The position numbers and the translations under genes are program-made. Positions 33,006 to 41,511 of a DNA stretch of 64,000 nucleotides are shown here, one piece after another (the first letter of the stretch is position 1; each line of letters opens with the position of its first letter). The notes below the pieces were generated by a model. The model was not told the origin of the DNA. It did not search any database and was given only the letters and a program-made list of their open reading frames with translations. Source of the stretch: Burkholderiaceae bacterium (lineage in GTDB: Bacteria > Pseudomonadota > Gammaproteobacteria > Burkholderiales > Burkholderiaceae_F); the NCBI GenBank assembly GCA_017646335.1, contig JAGCMT010000018.1, positions 24,373 to 88,372 on the forward strand, written 5' to 3'.

Positions 33006-35063
33006 ATGGCCACCGGCAACTTTGCATTGCGTAAAAAGGGCGAAAAACTCGCTCCCCTTTCCGAACGCTTAGCCCGTTTGGGGCTTACTCGCGACTGGGA
33101 TTTCGTCTTGCATTTGCCGTTACGCTATGAAGATGAGACGGCGATCACCGCGATCGGCCGTCTCGTCCCCGGCGAAGCTCAACAATGTGAAGGCGAAGTC
33201 ATCCGTAGCGACGTGGTTCGCCGCCCTCAAGGCAATCAACTCCAAGTGACGGTGCGTGACGCCACGGGACACTTGCAAGTTCGCTTTCTTCACTTTTATC
33301 CGTCCCAATTGAAACAGCTGGAAATCGGAAAGACCGTCCGTTTGTACGGAGCCGTTCGTCAAGGCTATTTGGGATTGGAGATGGTGCACCCTAAAGTCAA
33401 AACCCCGACGCAAGGGGCTGCGTTGCCAACCACGCTAACGCCCGTCTATCCGGCCGGCGAAGGCGTCACGCAACCTTGGCTTCGCAAACGTATCGCTCGA
33501 GCCTTACTCGACGTCGAAATCAAAGATCTCCTTCCGGAGACGATCCGAGAACGTCTTCATCTGCCCGAATTGCATCGAGCAATCAAACACTTGCATCACC
33601 CTCCCGTCGGTGCAAGTCTGATGGCGCTCTCCGATCGTACCGATCCGGCATGGCAACGACTCAAATTCGATGAATTGGTCGCCCAACAGATCACCCTTCG
33701 TTACTCTCGAGAATTGAAGGCGCAAACAATCGCCCATGCGATTGCTCCTCAAACAACGGCACTCACCGATCGCCTTTTGGCTTCTTTGCCTTTTGCACTC
33801 ACTCGCGCACAACAGCGCGTCGAAGATGAAATTGCCAAAGATTTGGCGAAAACCACGCCGATGAATCGTTTAGTCCAAGGTGACGTGGGTAGTGGCAAAA
33901 CCGTGATTGCCGCCTTAGCCGCCGCCCGAGCCATCGACGCGGGCTTTCAAGCTGCGTTAATGGCTCCGACAGAAATTTTGGCCGAGCAGCATTTCCAAAA
34001 AATCACTCAATGGTTGGAACCTTTAGGAGTGACCGTGGCATGGCTCTCCGGCAAGCAAAAAAGCCGAGATCGACAAAACAATCTGCAAAAGATCGTCTCA
34101 GGCGAAGCCAAACTGGTTGTCGGCACTCACGCTCTCATTCAAGATGGCGTTTCGTTTAACCGTTTGGGTTTGGCCATCGTCGACGAACAGCACCGTTTTG
34201 GCGTTGCTCAACGTTTAGCGCTTCGCTCCTCTAACGATGAACACTTGCCACACTTATTAATGCTTTCGGCTACGCCAATTCCGCGTACATTGGCCATGAG
34301 CTACTTGGCCGATCTGGACGTCTCCGTAATCGATGAATTACCGCCCGGTCGCCAACCGATCACCACCAAGCTTGTCAGTATCGGACGAAAGGCCGAAGTA
34401 TTGGCCAATATCAATGAGCAGGTGCTTCAAGGTCGACAAGTCTATTGGGTCTGTCCGCTCATCGAAGAAAGTGAAAAATTGGATTTAACGGCAGCGACCG
34501 AAACGTTTAACGAAATTCGAGAGGCTCTGCCGCGCCTTAATGTCGGCTTGGTGCACGGCGCATTACCGGCGGAAGACAAACAAGCCGTTATGGATGATTT
34601 CAAAGACGGGAAAGTCCAAGTTTTAGTGGCTACCACCGTGATCGAAGTCGGTGTGGACGTTCCTAATGCCACCTTGATGGTCATCGAACATGCCGAACGC
34701 TTTGGTTTGGCTCAACTTCATCAACTACGGGGTCGGGTCGGGCGAGGCGCTCAAAAGAGTTTCTGTATTCTTTTATACGGAGAACTCTCTGAAACGGGGC
34801 GAGAGCGACTGAAGGTCATTCGCGAAACGACCGACGGTTTTGAGGTCGCGCGACGCGACTTGGAAATTCGCGGTCCCGGTGAATTCTTGGGTGCCCGTCA
34901 GTCCGGTACGCCTATGTTACGATTTGCCAATCTGGAAACGGATGTCGAATTGGTTGAAGCGGCTCGCGACTTCGCCGGTCAATGGTTATCCATCGATCCC
35001 GAACGAGCCAAGCAACATGCCAAACGTTGGTACAGTGCCAAAGAAGGTTTTTTAGAAGCTTGA
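33006..35063 (+). CDS. recG: ATP-dependent DNA helicase RecG
   Basis: A 685-residue helicase that processes stalled forks and recombination intermediates. The N-terminal wedge domain (about 1-180) has the OB-type block QLQVTVRDATGHLQVRFLHFYPSQL. The helicase core has GDVGSGKT (about 293-300), DEQHRFGV (about 392-399), LMLSATPIPRT and the late QLRGRVGRG motif. The length is close to E. coli RecG (693). The start is only six bases after ridA and has a weak ribosome site. oxyR follows after six bases; recG-oxyR pairing is common in betaproteobacteria. Confidence 0.95.
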   Translation: MATGNFALRKKGEKLAPLSERLARLGLTRDWDFVLHLPLRYEDETAITAIGRLVPGEAQQCEGEVIRSDVVRRPQGNQLQVTVRDATGHLQVRFLHFYPSQLKQLEIGKTVRLYGAVRQGYLGLEMVHPKVKTPTQGAALPTTLTPVYPAGEGVTQPWLRKRIARALLDVEIKDLLPETIRERLHLPELHRAIKHLHHPPVGASLMALSDRTDPAWQRLKFDELVAQQITLRYSRELKAQTIAHAIAPQTTALTDRLLASLPFALTRAQQRVEDEIAKDLAKTTPMNRLVQGDVGSGKTVIAALAAARAIDAGFQAALMAPTEILAEQHFQKITQWLEPLGVTVAWLSGKQKSRDRQNNLQKIVSGEAKLVVGTHALIQDGVSFNRLGLAIVDEQHRFGVAQRLALRSSNDEHLPHLLMLSATPIPRTLAMSYLADLDVSVIDELPPGRQPITTKLVSIGRKAEVLANINEQVLQGRQVYWVCPLIEESEKLDLTAATETFNEIREALPRLNVGLVHGALPAEDKQAVMDDFKDGKVQVLVATTVIEVGVDVPNATLMVIEHAERFGLAQLHQLRGRVGRGAQKSFCILLYGELSETGRERLKVIRETTDGFEVARRDLEIRGPGEFLGARQSGTPMLRFANLETDVELVEAARDFAGQWLSIDPERAKQHAKRWYSAKEGFLEA

Positions 35064-35069
35064 TGCTTT

Positions 35070-36032
35070 ATGACGTTAACTGAACTTAAATACATCATTG
35101 CCGTGGCTCGCGAACGCCATTTCGGTCGAGCCGCCGAATCATGCAATATTTCGCAGCCCTCGCTTTCGGTTGCAGTTAAAAAGCTCGAAGAAGAATTGGG
35201 CGTGCAATTATTTGAACGTCGTTCTCAAGAGATTACGCTGACGCCGATCGGTGAGACGATCGTCGAACAAGCGCACAAAGTCCTCGATGAAGTTCGTCGC
35301 GTTGAAGAAATTGCCATGCAAGGTCACGATCCCTTGTGCGGTCCGTTGCGTTTGGGCGTCATCTTCACGATCAGTCCCTATTTGACCCCGGGTTTGGTTC
35401 GTGAGATGCAAAAGGTGGCTCCCAAGATGCCTTTGATCCTCACCGAAAACTACACCGATGAACTTTTGGATCAATTGCGAGACGGCAAGTTAGACGTCGC
35501 CATCATGGCCTTACCGATTAACGAACCGGGCATGATGCTTGCTCCGCTTTACGACGAAGACTTTGTCGTTGCCGTTCCCGGCAAGCATCGCTGGGCTGAA
35601 AAAGAATCCATTCATCCCGATGAAGTCCAAACCGAAAACTTGATGCTTCTCGGCAAGGGCCACTGTTTACGCGATCAAATTTTGGCCGTTTGTCCGAAAA
35701 CCCTGCGTCGACAAAGCACGGCCATTCAACGTACGGTCGAAGGTTCCTCCCTTTTAACGATCCGTCATATGGTCGCTCAAGGTTTAGGTGTCACCGTGTT
35801 ACCGAAAACGGCATTAAATGACTTGGGAACGGATTCTCAAATTGCCGTTATTCCGTTTGAAGAACCGGCTCCGTCTCGTCGTGTCATCATCGTTTGGCGC
35901 AAGACTTTCTCGCGAGATGCCGCCATCGAAGCCATTCAAAAGGCACTTCGTCAACTCAAATTGCCGGGTTGCCGATTATTACGCCTGCCTCCCGTGAGCT
36001 CGGTTGGCAATAATGGCAACACGGCCCAATAA
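35070..36032 (+). CDS. oxyR: hydrogen peroxide-sensing LysR regulator OxyR
   Basis: A 320-residue LysR-type regulator. The winged helix-turn-helix is at the N-terminus (GRAAESCNISQPSLSVAVKKLE, about 19-40). The sensor domain has KGHCLRDQILAVC with the redox pair Cys199 and Cys208, the same numbering and spacing as E. coli OxyR, which form a disulfide on peroxide exposure. Targets are usually catalase and peroxiredoxin genes; none is in the window. The C-terminus is extended by about 15 residues (RLLRLPPVSSVGNNGNTAQ). It lies six bases after recG and ends at a bidirectional terminator. Confidence 0.93.
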   Translation: MTLTELKYIIAVARERHFGRAAESCNISQPSLSVAVKKLEEELGVQLFERRSQEITLTPIGETIVEQAHKVLDEVRRVEEIAMQGHDPLCGPLRLGVIFTISPYLTPGLVREMQKVAPKMPLILTENYTDELLDQLRDGKLDVAIMALPINEPGMMLAPLYDEDFVVAVPGKHRWAEKESIHPDEVQTENLMLLGKGHCLRDQILAVCPKTLRRQSTAIQRTVEGSSLLTIRHMVAQGLGVTVLPKTALNDLGTDSQIAVIPFEEPAPSRRVIIVWRKTFSRDAAIEAIQKALRQLKLPGCRLLRLPPVSSVGNNGNTAQ

Positions 36033-36035
36033 CGA

Positions 36036-36075
36036 AAAAAGAGGAATCTCATTTTGATGATTCCTCTTTTTGTTT
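36036..36075 (+). terminator. terminator between convergent oxyR and proC
   Basis: AAAAAGAGGAATC (36036-36048) and GATTCCTCTTTTT (36059-36071) make a perfect 13-bp stem with a ten-base loop. The flanking A and T runs let it work in both directions. Confidence 0.88.
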
Positions 36076-36091
36076 TGGCAAAAGAGCTGCC

Positions 36092-36913
36092 TTAAGCAGC
36101 GGCATCAAGTTCCGTTGCCAACACTTGATTGCGATCGTAAGCAGCTTGGATCGCTTCGTCCATCATGCCCATAAAATCGTGCTCTTGCATCACACGCAAA
36201 GCCTCGGCGGTCGTCCCCTTTTTACTCGTCACGTTTTCACGAAGTTTGGCCGGCGGCTCAGTGCTTTCCATCGCCAACTTCGAAGCGCCCCACAACGTCA
36301 TGATCGCCATACGACGAGCGCCCTCAGGATCAAAGCCACGCTTAATGGCAGCCGCTTCCAAAGCCTCGATAAAGCGGAAAACGTATGCGGGACCGGAACC
36401 CGAAACCGTCGAAAGGAGATCCAACTCTTGTTCGGAGCGAACTTCGATAACCTCATCCATCGCTTCGGCCACTTGCTTCGACAAAGCCAATGCCTCTTCA
36501 TCCAAACCGGCCGGCGCAAAGAAACCGATCACACCGGCGCCGACAAGCGACGGCGTGTTGGGCATCGTACGGACAACCTTATCGGTCTTCGTCCAACGAG
36601 CAATCGTGCCGATACGAACACCGGCGGCAATGGAGAACATCAAAGCATTCGGAGCCAAGAAAGGCAAAATCGTCTCACAGGTCTGCGCCAAACCTTGGGG
36701 CTTGACTGCCAAAACGACTACCGTTGCCTCTTTGAGCCATTCACCCGGAGCATCGTGAACGACAACCTTCATTTCTTCGGCGAACATCTTGCGCTTGTGT
36801 TCATTACGATCGAGCACATCGATCGTTGCCGGATCAAAACCGTTTTTGATCAAGCCGCCTACTAATGCGGTTGCCATATTGCCGCCGCCGATCATCGCAA
36901 TGCGATTAGCCAT
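36092..36913 (-). CDS. proC: pyrroline-5-carboxylate reductase
   Basis: A 273-residue enzyme that makes proline from pyrroline-5-carboxylate with NADPH. It has IAMIGGGNMATALVGGLI at the N-terminus, VVLAVKPQ (about 68-75), VVRTMPNTPSLVGAG (about 113-127) and the signature STVSGSGPAYVFRFIEAL (about 168-185). The ATG at 36913 has GGAGA upstream and lies inside the last eight bases of the YggS gene, so translation is coupled. The yggS-proC pair is widespread in proteobacteria. Confidence 0.95.
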   Translation of the reverse strand: MANRIAMIGGGNMATALVGGLIKNGFDPATIDVLDRNEHKRKMFAEEMKVVVHDAPGEWLKEATVVVLAVKPQGLAQTCETILPFLAPNALMFSIAAGVRIGTIARWTKTDKVVRTMPNTPSLVGAGVIGFFAPAGLDEEALALSKQVAEAMDEVIEVRSEQELDLLSTVSGSGPAYVFRFIEALEAAAIKRGFDPEGARRMAIMTLWGASKLAMESTEPPAKLRENVTSKKGTTAEALRVMQEHDFMGMMDEAIQAAYDRNQVLATELDAAA

Positions 36914-37589
36914 AATTACGTTCTCCAAAAATTGCGGAACCGACTCGGACCATCGTTGCGCCCTCTTCAATGGCTTCCAACATATCCGAACTCATCCCCA
37001 TCGACAAAACATCCAAAGGATAACCTTCGCGCTTTAACTCTTCAAACAGCACCTTCATCGCTCGTAGCGGACGGCGCTTAGCTTCGGCATCGGCAACCGG
37101 TTCGGGAATGGCCATCAAGCCACGCAACCGAAGATTAGGCAACGACAAAATCACATCGGCTAAAGCGCGAACCTCATGAACCGATACGCCGCTTTTGCTT
37201 GCCTGCTCATCGATATTGACTTCGATGAGTACATTCAATGCCGGTAACCGACTCGGACGTTGTTCCGAAAGTCGTCGAGCAATTTTTTCTCGATCGATAC
37301 TTTGTACCCAATCAAAATGCTCGGCAACCAAACGTGTCTTATTGGATTGCAACGGGCCGATAAAATGCCACTCCAACCCCACGTGCGGCATCGCCTCGTT
37401 GAAATAACGAATCTTCTCAACCCCCTCTTGGACGTAATTCTCCCCAAAACGACGCTCACCCGCGTCAATCGCCTCGGCGATTGCTTCTACGCCGAACGTT
37501 TTACTGACGGCTAACAATTGCACCGACTGGGTCGTGCTCGCCTTGTCGATTCGGTTATGAATATCCCTGAGATTATTTTTGATTGTCAT
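36906..37589 (-). CDS. YggS family pyridoxal phosphate-binding protein
   Basis: A 227-residue single-domain PLP protein (alanine-racemase-like N-terminal barrel). VQLLAVSKTFG (about 23-33) holds the PLP lysine; RRFGENYVQEGVEKI (about 46-60), EWHFIGPLQSNKTR (about 73-86) and LSMGMSSDMLEAIEEGATMVRVGSAIFGER at the end are family hallmarks. It has no known enzyme activity and balances free PLP and amino-acid pools. The ATG at 37589 follows AAGGA; the frame extends 28 codons upstream without homology. It is coupled to proC. Confidence 0.93.
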   Translation of the reverse strand: MTIKNNLRDIHNRIDKASTTQSVQLLAVSKTFGVEAIAEAIDAGERRFGENYVQEGVEKIRYFNEAMPHVGLEWHFIGPLQSNKTRLVAEHFDWVQSIDREKIARRLSEQRPSRLPALNVLIEVNIDEQASKSGVSVHEVRALADVILSLPNLRLRGLMAIPEPVADAEAKRRPLRAMKVLFEELKREGYPLDVLSMGMSSDMLEAIEEGATMVRVGSAIFGERNYG

Positions 37590-37623
37590 ACGGTAAAAAT
37601 CCTTAGAACTCGAATGATTATAA

Positions 37624-37736
37624 CTTTGTCCAAGGGCAAACTCTTGCTCATTCATACCCCCAACAACCCTCAATAAGTTCTACAATAACTAGTGCCCTTT
37701 TTTGGACAAGTTTTACTGAAGAGGTCTTCGGACCTC
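37624..37736 (+). promoter_or_regulatory. control region of the second M20 gene
   Basis: A long inverted repeat is formed by CTTTGTCCAAGGGCA (37624-37638) and TGCCCTTTTTTGGACAAG (37693-37710), with the right arm longer by three to four T residues. Then GAGGTC-TTCG-GACCTC (37721-37736) makes a UUCG-capped hairpin in the 5' leader, 18 bases before the ribosome site. A TACAAT sequence at 37681-37686 may be a -10 element. The arrangement suggests an operator plus a structured leader. Confidence 0.4.
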
Positions 37737-37766
37737 ATGGACAATGGAAAAATAGGAGACACTCCG

Positions 37767-39071
37767 ATGAACACCGAATTGCAAGCCAAACTTCAAGAAT
37801 TGATCCCGGGTATGGCCGCTGTGCGCCGCGATTTGCACAAGTACCCTGAGTCTGCTTGGACGGAATTCCGTACGGCCGCTATGTGCATCAAGAAGATGCA
37901 AGAGCTCGGCTACACCATCACGATGGGCGAAGACGCTGTCAAGCGTGACGCAATGATGGGTGTTCCCGCTGCTGACGTTTTGAAGGCTCACATGGAACGC
38001 GCCGTCGCTCAAGGTGCTGATGCAGAACTCGTTGCCAAGATGGAAGGCGGTATGACGGGCTTCTGGGCCGACATGGACTTCGGTGGCGAAGGTCCGTTCT
38101 TGGCTGTTCGCTTCGACATGGACTGCAACGACGTCTCCGAATGCGCAGCTCCGGAACATCGCCCGAACAAGGAAGGTTTTGCTTCCGTGAACAAGGGTGC
38201 AATGCACGCTTGCGGTCACGACGCTCACGTCGCTATCGGCTTGGCATTGGCTGAAGTCGTCGCTGCTATGCGCGATCAATTCAAGGGTAAGATCCGCTTC
38301 ATCTTCCAACCGGCAGAAGAAGGCGTCCGCGGTGCAATGCCGATGGAAAAGGCCGGTGCCGTGGAAGGCGTCGAACAAATCTTCGGTATGCACATCGGCT
38401 TCCAAGCCAACAAGATGGGCAAGGTGATCTGCGGTACGAAGAACTTCTTGGCTACCACGAAGGCCGACATCACGTTCACGGGTGTTCCCGCTCACGCTGG
38501 TAACGCTCCGGAAGAAGGTAAGAATGCTTTGTTGGCAGCTGCTACGGCATTGCTCAACATGCACGCTATCCCGCGCTCCGGTAAGGGCGATACGCGTATT
38601 ACGGTCGGTAAGTTGATCGGTGGCGAAGGTCGTAACGTCATTCCGCCGAAGGCTGTTCTCGTTCTCGAAACGCGCGGCATCACGTCCGCTTTGGACGAAT
38701 ACATGTTCGGCGAAGTCAAGCGCATTGCTAAGGCTGCTGCTGATATGTGGGGTTGCGGTTACTCCATCGACATCAAGGGCGGTACCAAGAGTGGTGAATC
38801 CGACCTCGAAGTCGCTGAAGTTGTTGCTGAAGAAGCTCGCGCAATGGGTTGCTTCAACGAAATCATCGTTGAACAAAACTTCGGCGCTTCCGAAGACTAC
38901 TCTCACTTCATGAGCACGGTCCAAGCTAACGGTGGTAAGGGCACGTACGTTCAAGTCGGTTCTAACTTGAGCGCCGGTCACCACAACGGTTACTTCGACC
39001 TCGACGAAAAGTCTCTCGAAGACTCCCTCGTTTTGATGGCTCGCTGCGTTTATCGCACGCTCGCTAAGTAA
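37767..39071 (+). CDS. M20 family amidohydrolase, AbgA-like (second copy)
   Basis: A 434-residue metallohydrolase that is a paralogue of the gene at 1977. Metal motifs are RFDMDCNDV (about 122-130), MHACGHDAHVA (about 154-164), PAEEGVRGAMP and the late AGHHNGYFDLDE. The middle dimerisation domain contains TTKADITFTGVPAHAGNAPEEG. The family includes AbgA (p-aminobenzoyl-glutamate hydrolase subunit) and related aminoacylases; the real amide substrate is unknown. AGGAG (about 37754-37758) supports the ATG at 37767. It has the strongest codon bias of the M20 genes here and is therefore probably abundant. A strong terminator follows. Confidence 0.82.
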   Translation: MNTELQAKLQELIPGMAAVRRDLHKYPESAWTEFRTAAMCIKKMQELGYTITMGEDAVKRDAMMGVPAADVLKAHMERAVAQGADAELVAKMEGGMTGFWADMDFGGEGPFLAVRFDMDCNDVSECAAPEHRPNKEGFASVNKGAMHACGHDAHVAIGLALAEVVAAMRDQFKGKIRFIFQPAEEGVRGAMPMEKAGAVEGVEQIFGMHIGFQANKMGKVICGTKNFLATTKADITFTGVPAHAGNAPEEGKNALLAAATALLNMHAIPRSGKGDTRITVGKLIGGEGRNVIPPKAVLVLETRGITSALDEYMFGEVKRIAKAAADMWGCGYSIDIKGGTKSGESDLEVAEVVAEEARAMGCFNEIIVEQNFGASEDYSHFMSTVQANGGKGTYVQVGSNLSAGHHNGYFDLDEKSLEDSLVLMARCVYRTLAK

Positions 39072-39098
39072 TCCTTCGATTACCTAGGATCTAATCCA

Positions 39099-39129
39099 AA
39101 CGGCCGCTTTCGCGGCCGTTTGCTTTTTC
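39099..39129 (+). terminator. terminator between the M20 gene and truC
   Basis: AAACGGCCGC (39099-39108) and GCGGCCGTTT (39113-39122) with a TTTC loop and TGCTTTTTC tail. It reaches the end of the convergent truC gene. Confidence 0.88.
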
Positions 39130-39859
39130 ACCGTTGCATCAACGCTTCGTAAGCGGACTCCCACTGCCATTGCTTCAGTAGCGACTGCCATGCCTCATCA
39201 AGGCCTGCTTCAATCGTCACCCATTGTCGCGTAAACGGATGCTCAAAACCCAATCGATACGCATGAAGCAACATTCGATCGACACCGAAACGCTCTGCGA
39301 TCATTCGGTTATGTACACCTTTACCGTAAGTCGAATCACCGATAATCGGATGATTGATATGTTTGAGATGCTTTCGAATTTGATGACGGCGACCCGTCAC
39401 GGGCTGAGCACGCACCAAACTGTATCGCGACTGCGGATAACGATCGACGGCAATCGGCAATTCGATTTGAGCATGACAAGTGAATTCCGTCTGCGCAGGC
39501 AACCGCTCGGTATTCTGATTTTTGATGTACGGATCAATGGGCGGAGCAATGGGATGATCCAGCATCAAAGCCTGCGGTGCCCAACCGCGTACGACCGCCA
39601 TATACTCTTTTTTTGCCACCCCTTTGGCAAACACTTCGCTCATAGCCGAAACCGTTTCGGGCTCAAAGGCAAAAAGCAAAACCCCCGATGTCCCCTTATC
39701 CAAACGGTGCACCGGAATCACTTTGCGATGAATTTGATCACGCAACAATTGAATGGCAAAGCGGGTCTCGTGCCGATCGATCTCGGATCGATGCACTAAG
39801 AGTTTGCAAGGCTTATTGATCGCAATGAATGCGTCGTCTTCATATAAAATTTCAAGCAT
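39128..39859 (-). CDS. truC: tRNA pseudouridine-65 synthase
   Basis: A 243-residue RluA-family synthase. HRLDKGTSGVLL (about 51-62) contains the catalytic aspartate. The wording matches TruC better than RluA or RluD: MLEILYEDDAFIAINKPCKLLVHRS at the start, AVVRGWAPQALMLDHPI, QPVTGRRHQIRKHLKHINHPIIGDS and LLHAYRLGFEHPFT. It modifies U65 in the T-arm region of some tRNAs. The ATG at 39859 is used; GTG and TTG lie three and two codons earlier. It is head-to-head with queH, with 32 bases between start codons. Confidence 0.88.
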   Translation of the reverse strand: MLEILYEDDAFIAINKPCKLLVHRSEIDRHETRFAIQLLRDQIHRKVIPVHRLDKGTSGVLLFAFEPETVSAMSEVFAKGVAKKEYMAVVRGWAPQALMLDHPIAPPIDPYIKNQNTERLPAQTEFTCHAQIELPIAVDRYPQSRYSLVRAQPVTGRRHQIRKHLKHINHPIIGDSTYGKGVHNRMIAERFGVDRMLLHAYRLGFEHPFTRQWVTIEAGLDEAWQSLLKQWQWESAYEALMQR

Positions 39860-39891
39860 AGACAACACGATACCACAACCCGATAGTCCTT

Positions 39892-40485
39892 ATGACCGAC
39901 GTTCTTCTTCACAGTTGTTGCGCACCCTGCTCCTCAGCCATCATCGAGTGGATGTTGCAAAACGATTATCGACCGACGATTTTCTATTTCAACCCCAACA
40001 TCTTTCCGCAAACCGAATACCTCATTCGTAAAAACGAATGCAAACGTTACGCTCAGGCGTTGGGTCTGACGATGATCGACGGCGATTATGATCACGCCGG
40101 TTGGCGAGAAACGGTCAAAGGTTTGGAGATGGAACCTGAACGCGGTGCTCGCTGTCAGGTCTGTTTTGATAGGCGTTTGGCTGAAACGGCTCGAGAGGCT
40201 GCCAAGCGAGGCATTCGTTTATTTACGACGACCTTAGCCTCAAGTCGTTGGAAAGATCTCGTACAAATTGAAAAGGCCGGGCGTGCCGCACAAGCACTTT
40301 ACCCGACCACGGAATTTTGGGATAAAAATTGGCGAAAAGGCGGCCTTCAACAACGTCGCAATGAACTACTCAAAGCCAATGACTTCTACAACCAACTCTA
40401 TTGCGGTTGCGAATTCTCCATGCGACGACTTCCTGCCGAAGAGTGCCAGCGCTTATTACAACAAGCCTGCCCGATCGAGCTGTAA
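39892..40485 (+). CDS. queH: epoxyqueuosine reductase QueH
   Basis: A 197-residue DUF208 enzyme that reduces epoxyqueuosine to queuosine in tRNA, the last step of the pathway. Iron-ligand cysteines are seen in HSCCAPCSS (7-15), RCQVCFDRRL (about 83-92) and the late YCGCEFS. It replaces the unrelated cobalamin enzyme QueG. The tgt and queA genes for the two preceding steps are at 59.5-61.7 kb. The ATG at 39892 follows the divergent truC gene closely. Confidence 0.92.
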   Translation: MTDVLLHSCCAPCSSAIIEWMLQNDYRPTIFYFNPNIFPQTEYLIRKNECKRYAQALGLTMIDGDYDHAGWRETVKGLEMEPERGARCQVCFDRRLAETAREAAKRGIRLFTTTLASSRWKDLVQIEKAGRAAQALYPTTEFWDKNWRKGGLQQRRNELLKANDFYNQLYCGCEFSMRRLPAEECQRLLQQACPIEL

Positions 40486-40488
40486 TCG

Positions 40489-41283
40489 TTACGCTTTCTC
40501 ACGAAGCGAGCGCATAAACAACATCGCACCGACCACGATCATCGGCACCGACAACCATTGGCCTTGGCTCCAGCCCAAGGCCAACAAGCCCAAGTGAGCA
40601 TCGGGTTCGCGGAAATATTCCACGAAGAATCGCGCCACGCCATAACCCAAACAGAAAAGCGAAGCCACCTGACCGGCCGCACGAGGCTTACGAGACCAGC
40701 ACCACAAAATCACAAATAACAACACGCCTTCCAAAAGGCATTCGTAAATCTGTGACGGATGACGAGCAAGGCCGCCGTCGTAAGCTTGCGGGAAAATCAT
40801 CGCAAAGGCATAGTCGGGCGAGCAAACCCGACCCCACAATTCACCGTTAATAAAGTTACCGATTCGACCGAATGCCAATCCGAGCGGCACCATCGGCACA
40901 ACAAAGTCAGCCACTCGCAAAAATGCCTTCCTCTCTTTCTTTGCGAAATAAGCCATGGCAACGATGACGCCTAAAACGCCACCATGAGCACTCATCCCGC
41001 CGTCCCACAAACGCACGATCGACAAGGGGTGAGAGAGGAAATACTCAGGTTGATAAAAGAAACAATAACCCAATCGGCCGCCCACAATAACGCCCATCAC
41101 ACCGTAAAAGAGAAGATCCTCTACCTGTTGGGCTGTCATTTCACGCCAACTGTCGTGCTTGGCGCGATAAACGCCCAATCCCCAAAAAAGTGCAAAACCG
41201 ACCAAATACATCAAGCCGTACCAATGGATAGAAAACGGACCGATTGCAATGGCCACCGGGTCGAATTGGGGATGAACGTACAT
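40489..41283 (-). CDS. lgt: prolipoprotein diacylglyceryl transferase
   Basis: A 264-residue inner-membrane enzyme with seven segments. It transfers diacylglyceryl from phosphatidylglycerol to the lipobox cysteine of prolipoproteins. The motifs WDGGMSAHGGVLGV (about 93-106) and the Lgt signature GRIGNFINGELWGR (about 142-155) are present, as is IHWYGLMYLVGFA near the N-terminus. It converges with queH, three bases apart, and diverges from the TPP riboswitch. The lipoproteins at 19994 and 21411 would be substrates. Confidence 0.95.
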   Translation of the reverse strand: MYVHPQFDPVAIAIGPFSIHWYGLMYLVGFALFWGLGVYRAKHDSWREMTAQQVEDLLFYGVMGVIVGGRLGYCFFYQPEYFLSHPLSIVRLWDGGMSAHGGVLGVIVAMAYFAKKERKAFLRVADFVVPMVPLGLAFGRIGNFINGELWGRVCSPDYAFAMIFPQAYDGGLARHPSQIYECLLEGVLLFVILWCWSRKPRAAGQVASLFCLGYGVARFFVEYFREPDAHLGLLALGWSQGQWLSVPMIVVGAMLFMRSLREKA

Positions 41284-41362
41284 AATGGACTCTAAAAGAT
41301 TGGATTGTTGGATTGTATCGCACTCTTATGGCGTCGGTTTGGTCTACAATCATTGCTAACAC

Positions 41363-41440
41363 AGCGTTAGGGGTACCGATTCTTTCGGTTGAGAAATACC
41401 CTCGAACCTGATGCGGTTAATACCGACGGAGGAAAACGCT
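41363..41440 (+). ncRNA. TPP riboswitch (THI element)
   Basis: The aptamer core is clear: AGGGGTACC (41369-41377) and its partner GAAATACCCTCG, the CTGAGA-like loop (here TTGAGA) and the conserved GAACCTGATGCGGTTAATACCG, ending GACGGAGGAAAACGCT. The closing P1 stem is AGCGTT (41363-41368) with AACGCT (41435-41440). The element senses thiamine pyrophosphate and represses downstream thiamine genes, here thiM-thiE. Confidence 0.95.
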
Positions 41441-41511
41441 CGTCAACTGCCCACTGTTGACGTCATGACACGTTCACCCTCCGTCATGATTTTAGGATTT
41501 CATCATGACGG
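41441..41511 (+). promoter_or_regulatory. riboswitch expression platform sequestering the thiM start
   Basis: CGTCAAC/GTTGACG (41441-41462) forms a first hairpin. CCGTCATGA (41481-41489) and TCATGACGG (41503-41511) form a perfect 9-bp stem that encloses the thiM ATG (41505) and leaves AGGA in the 13-base loop. A second copy of the self-complementary GTCATGAC at 41462-41469 can pair with the 41483-41490 arm, giving an exclusive alternative. No T run follows, so control of translation is more likely than termination. Confidence 0.65.
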
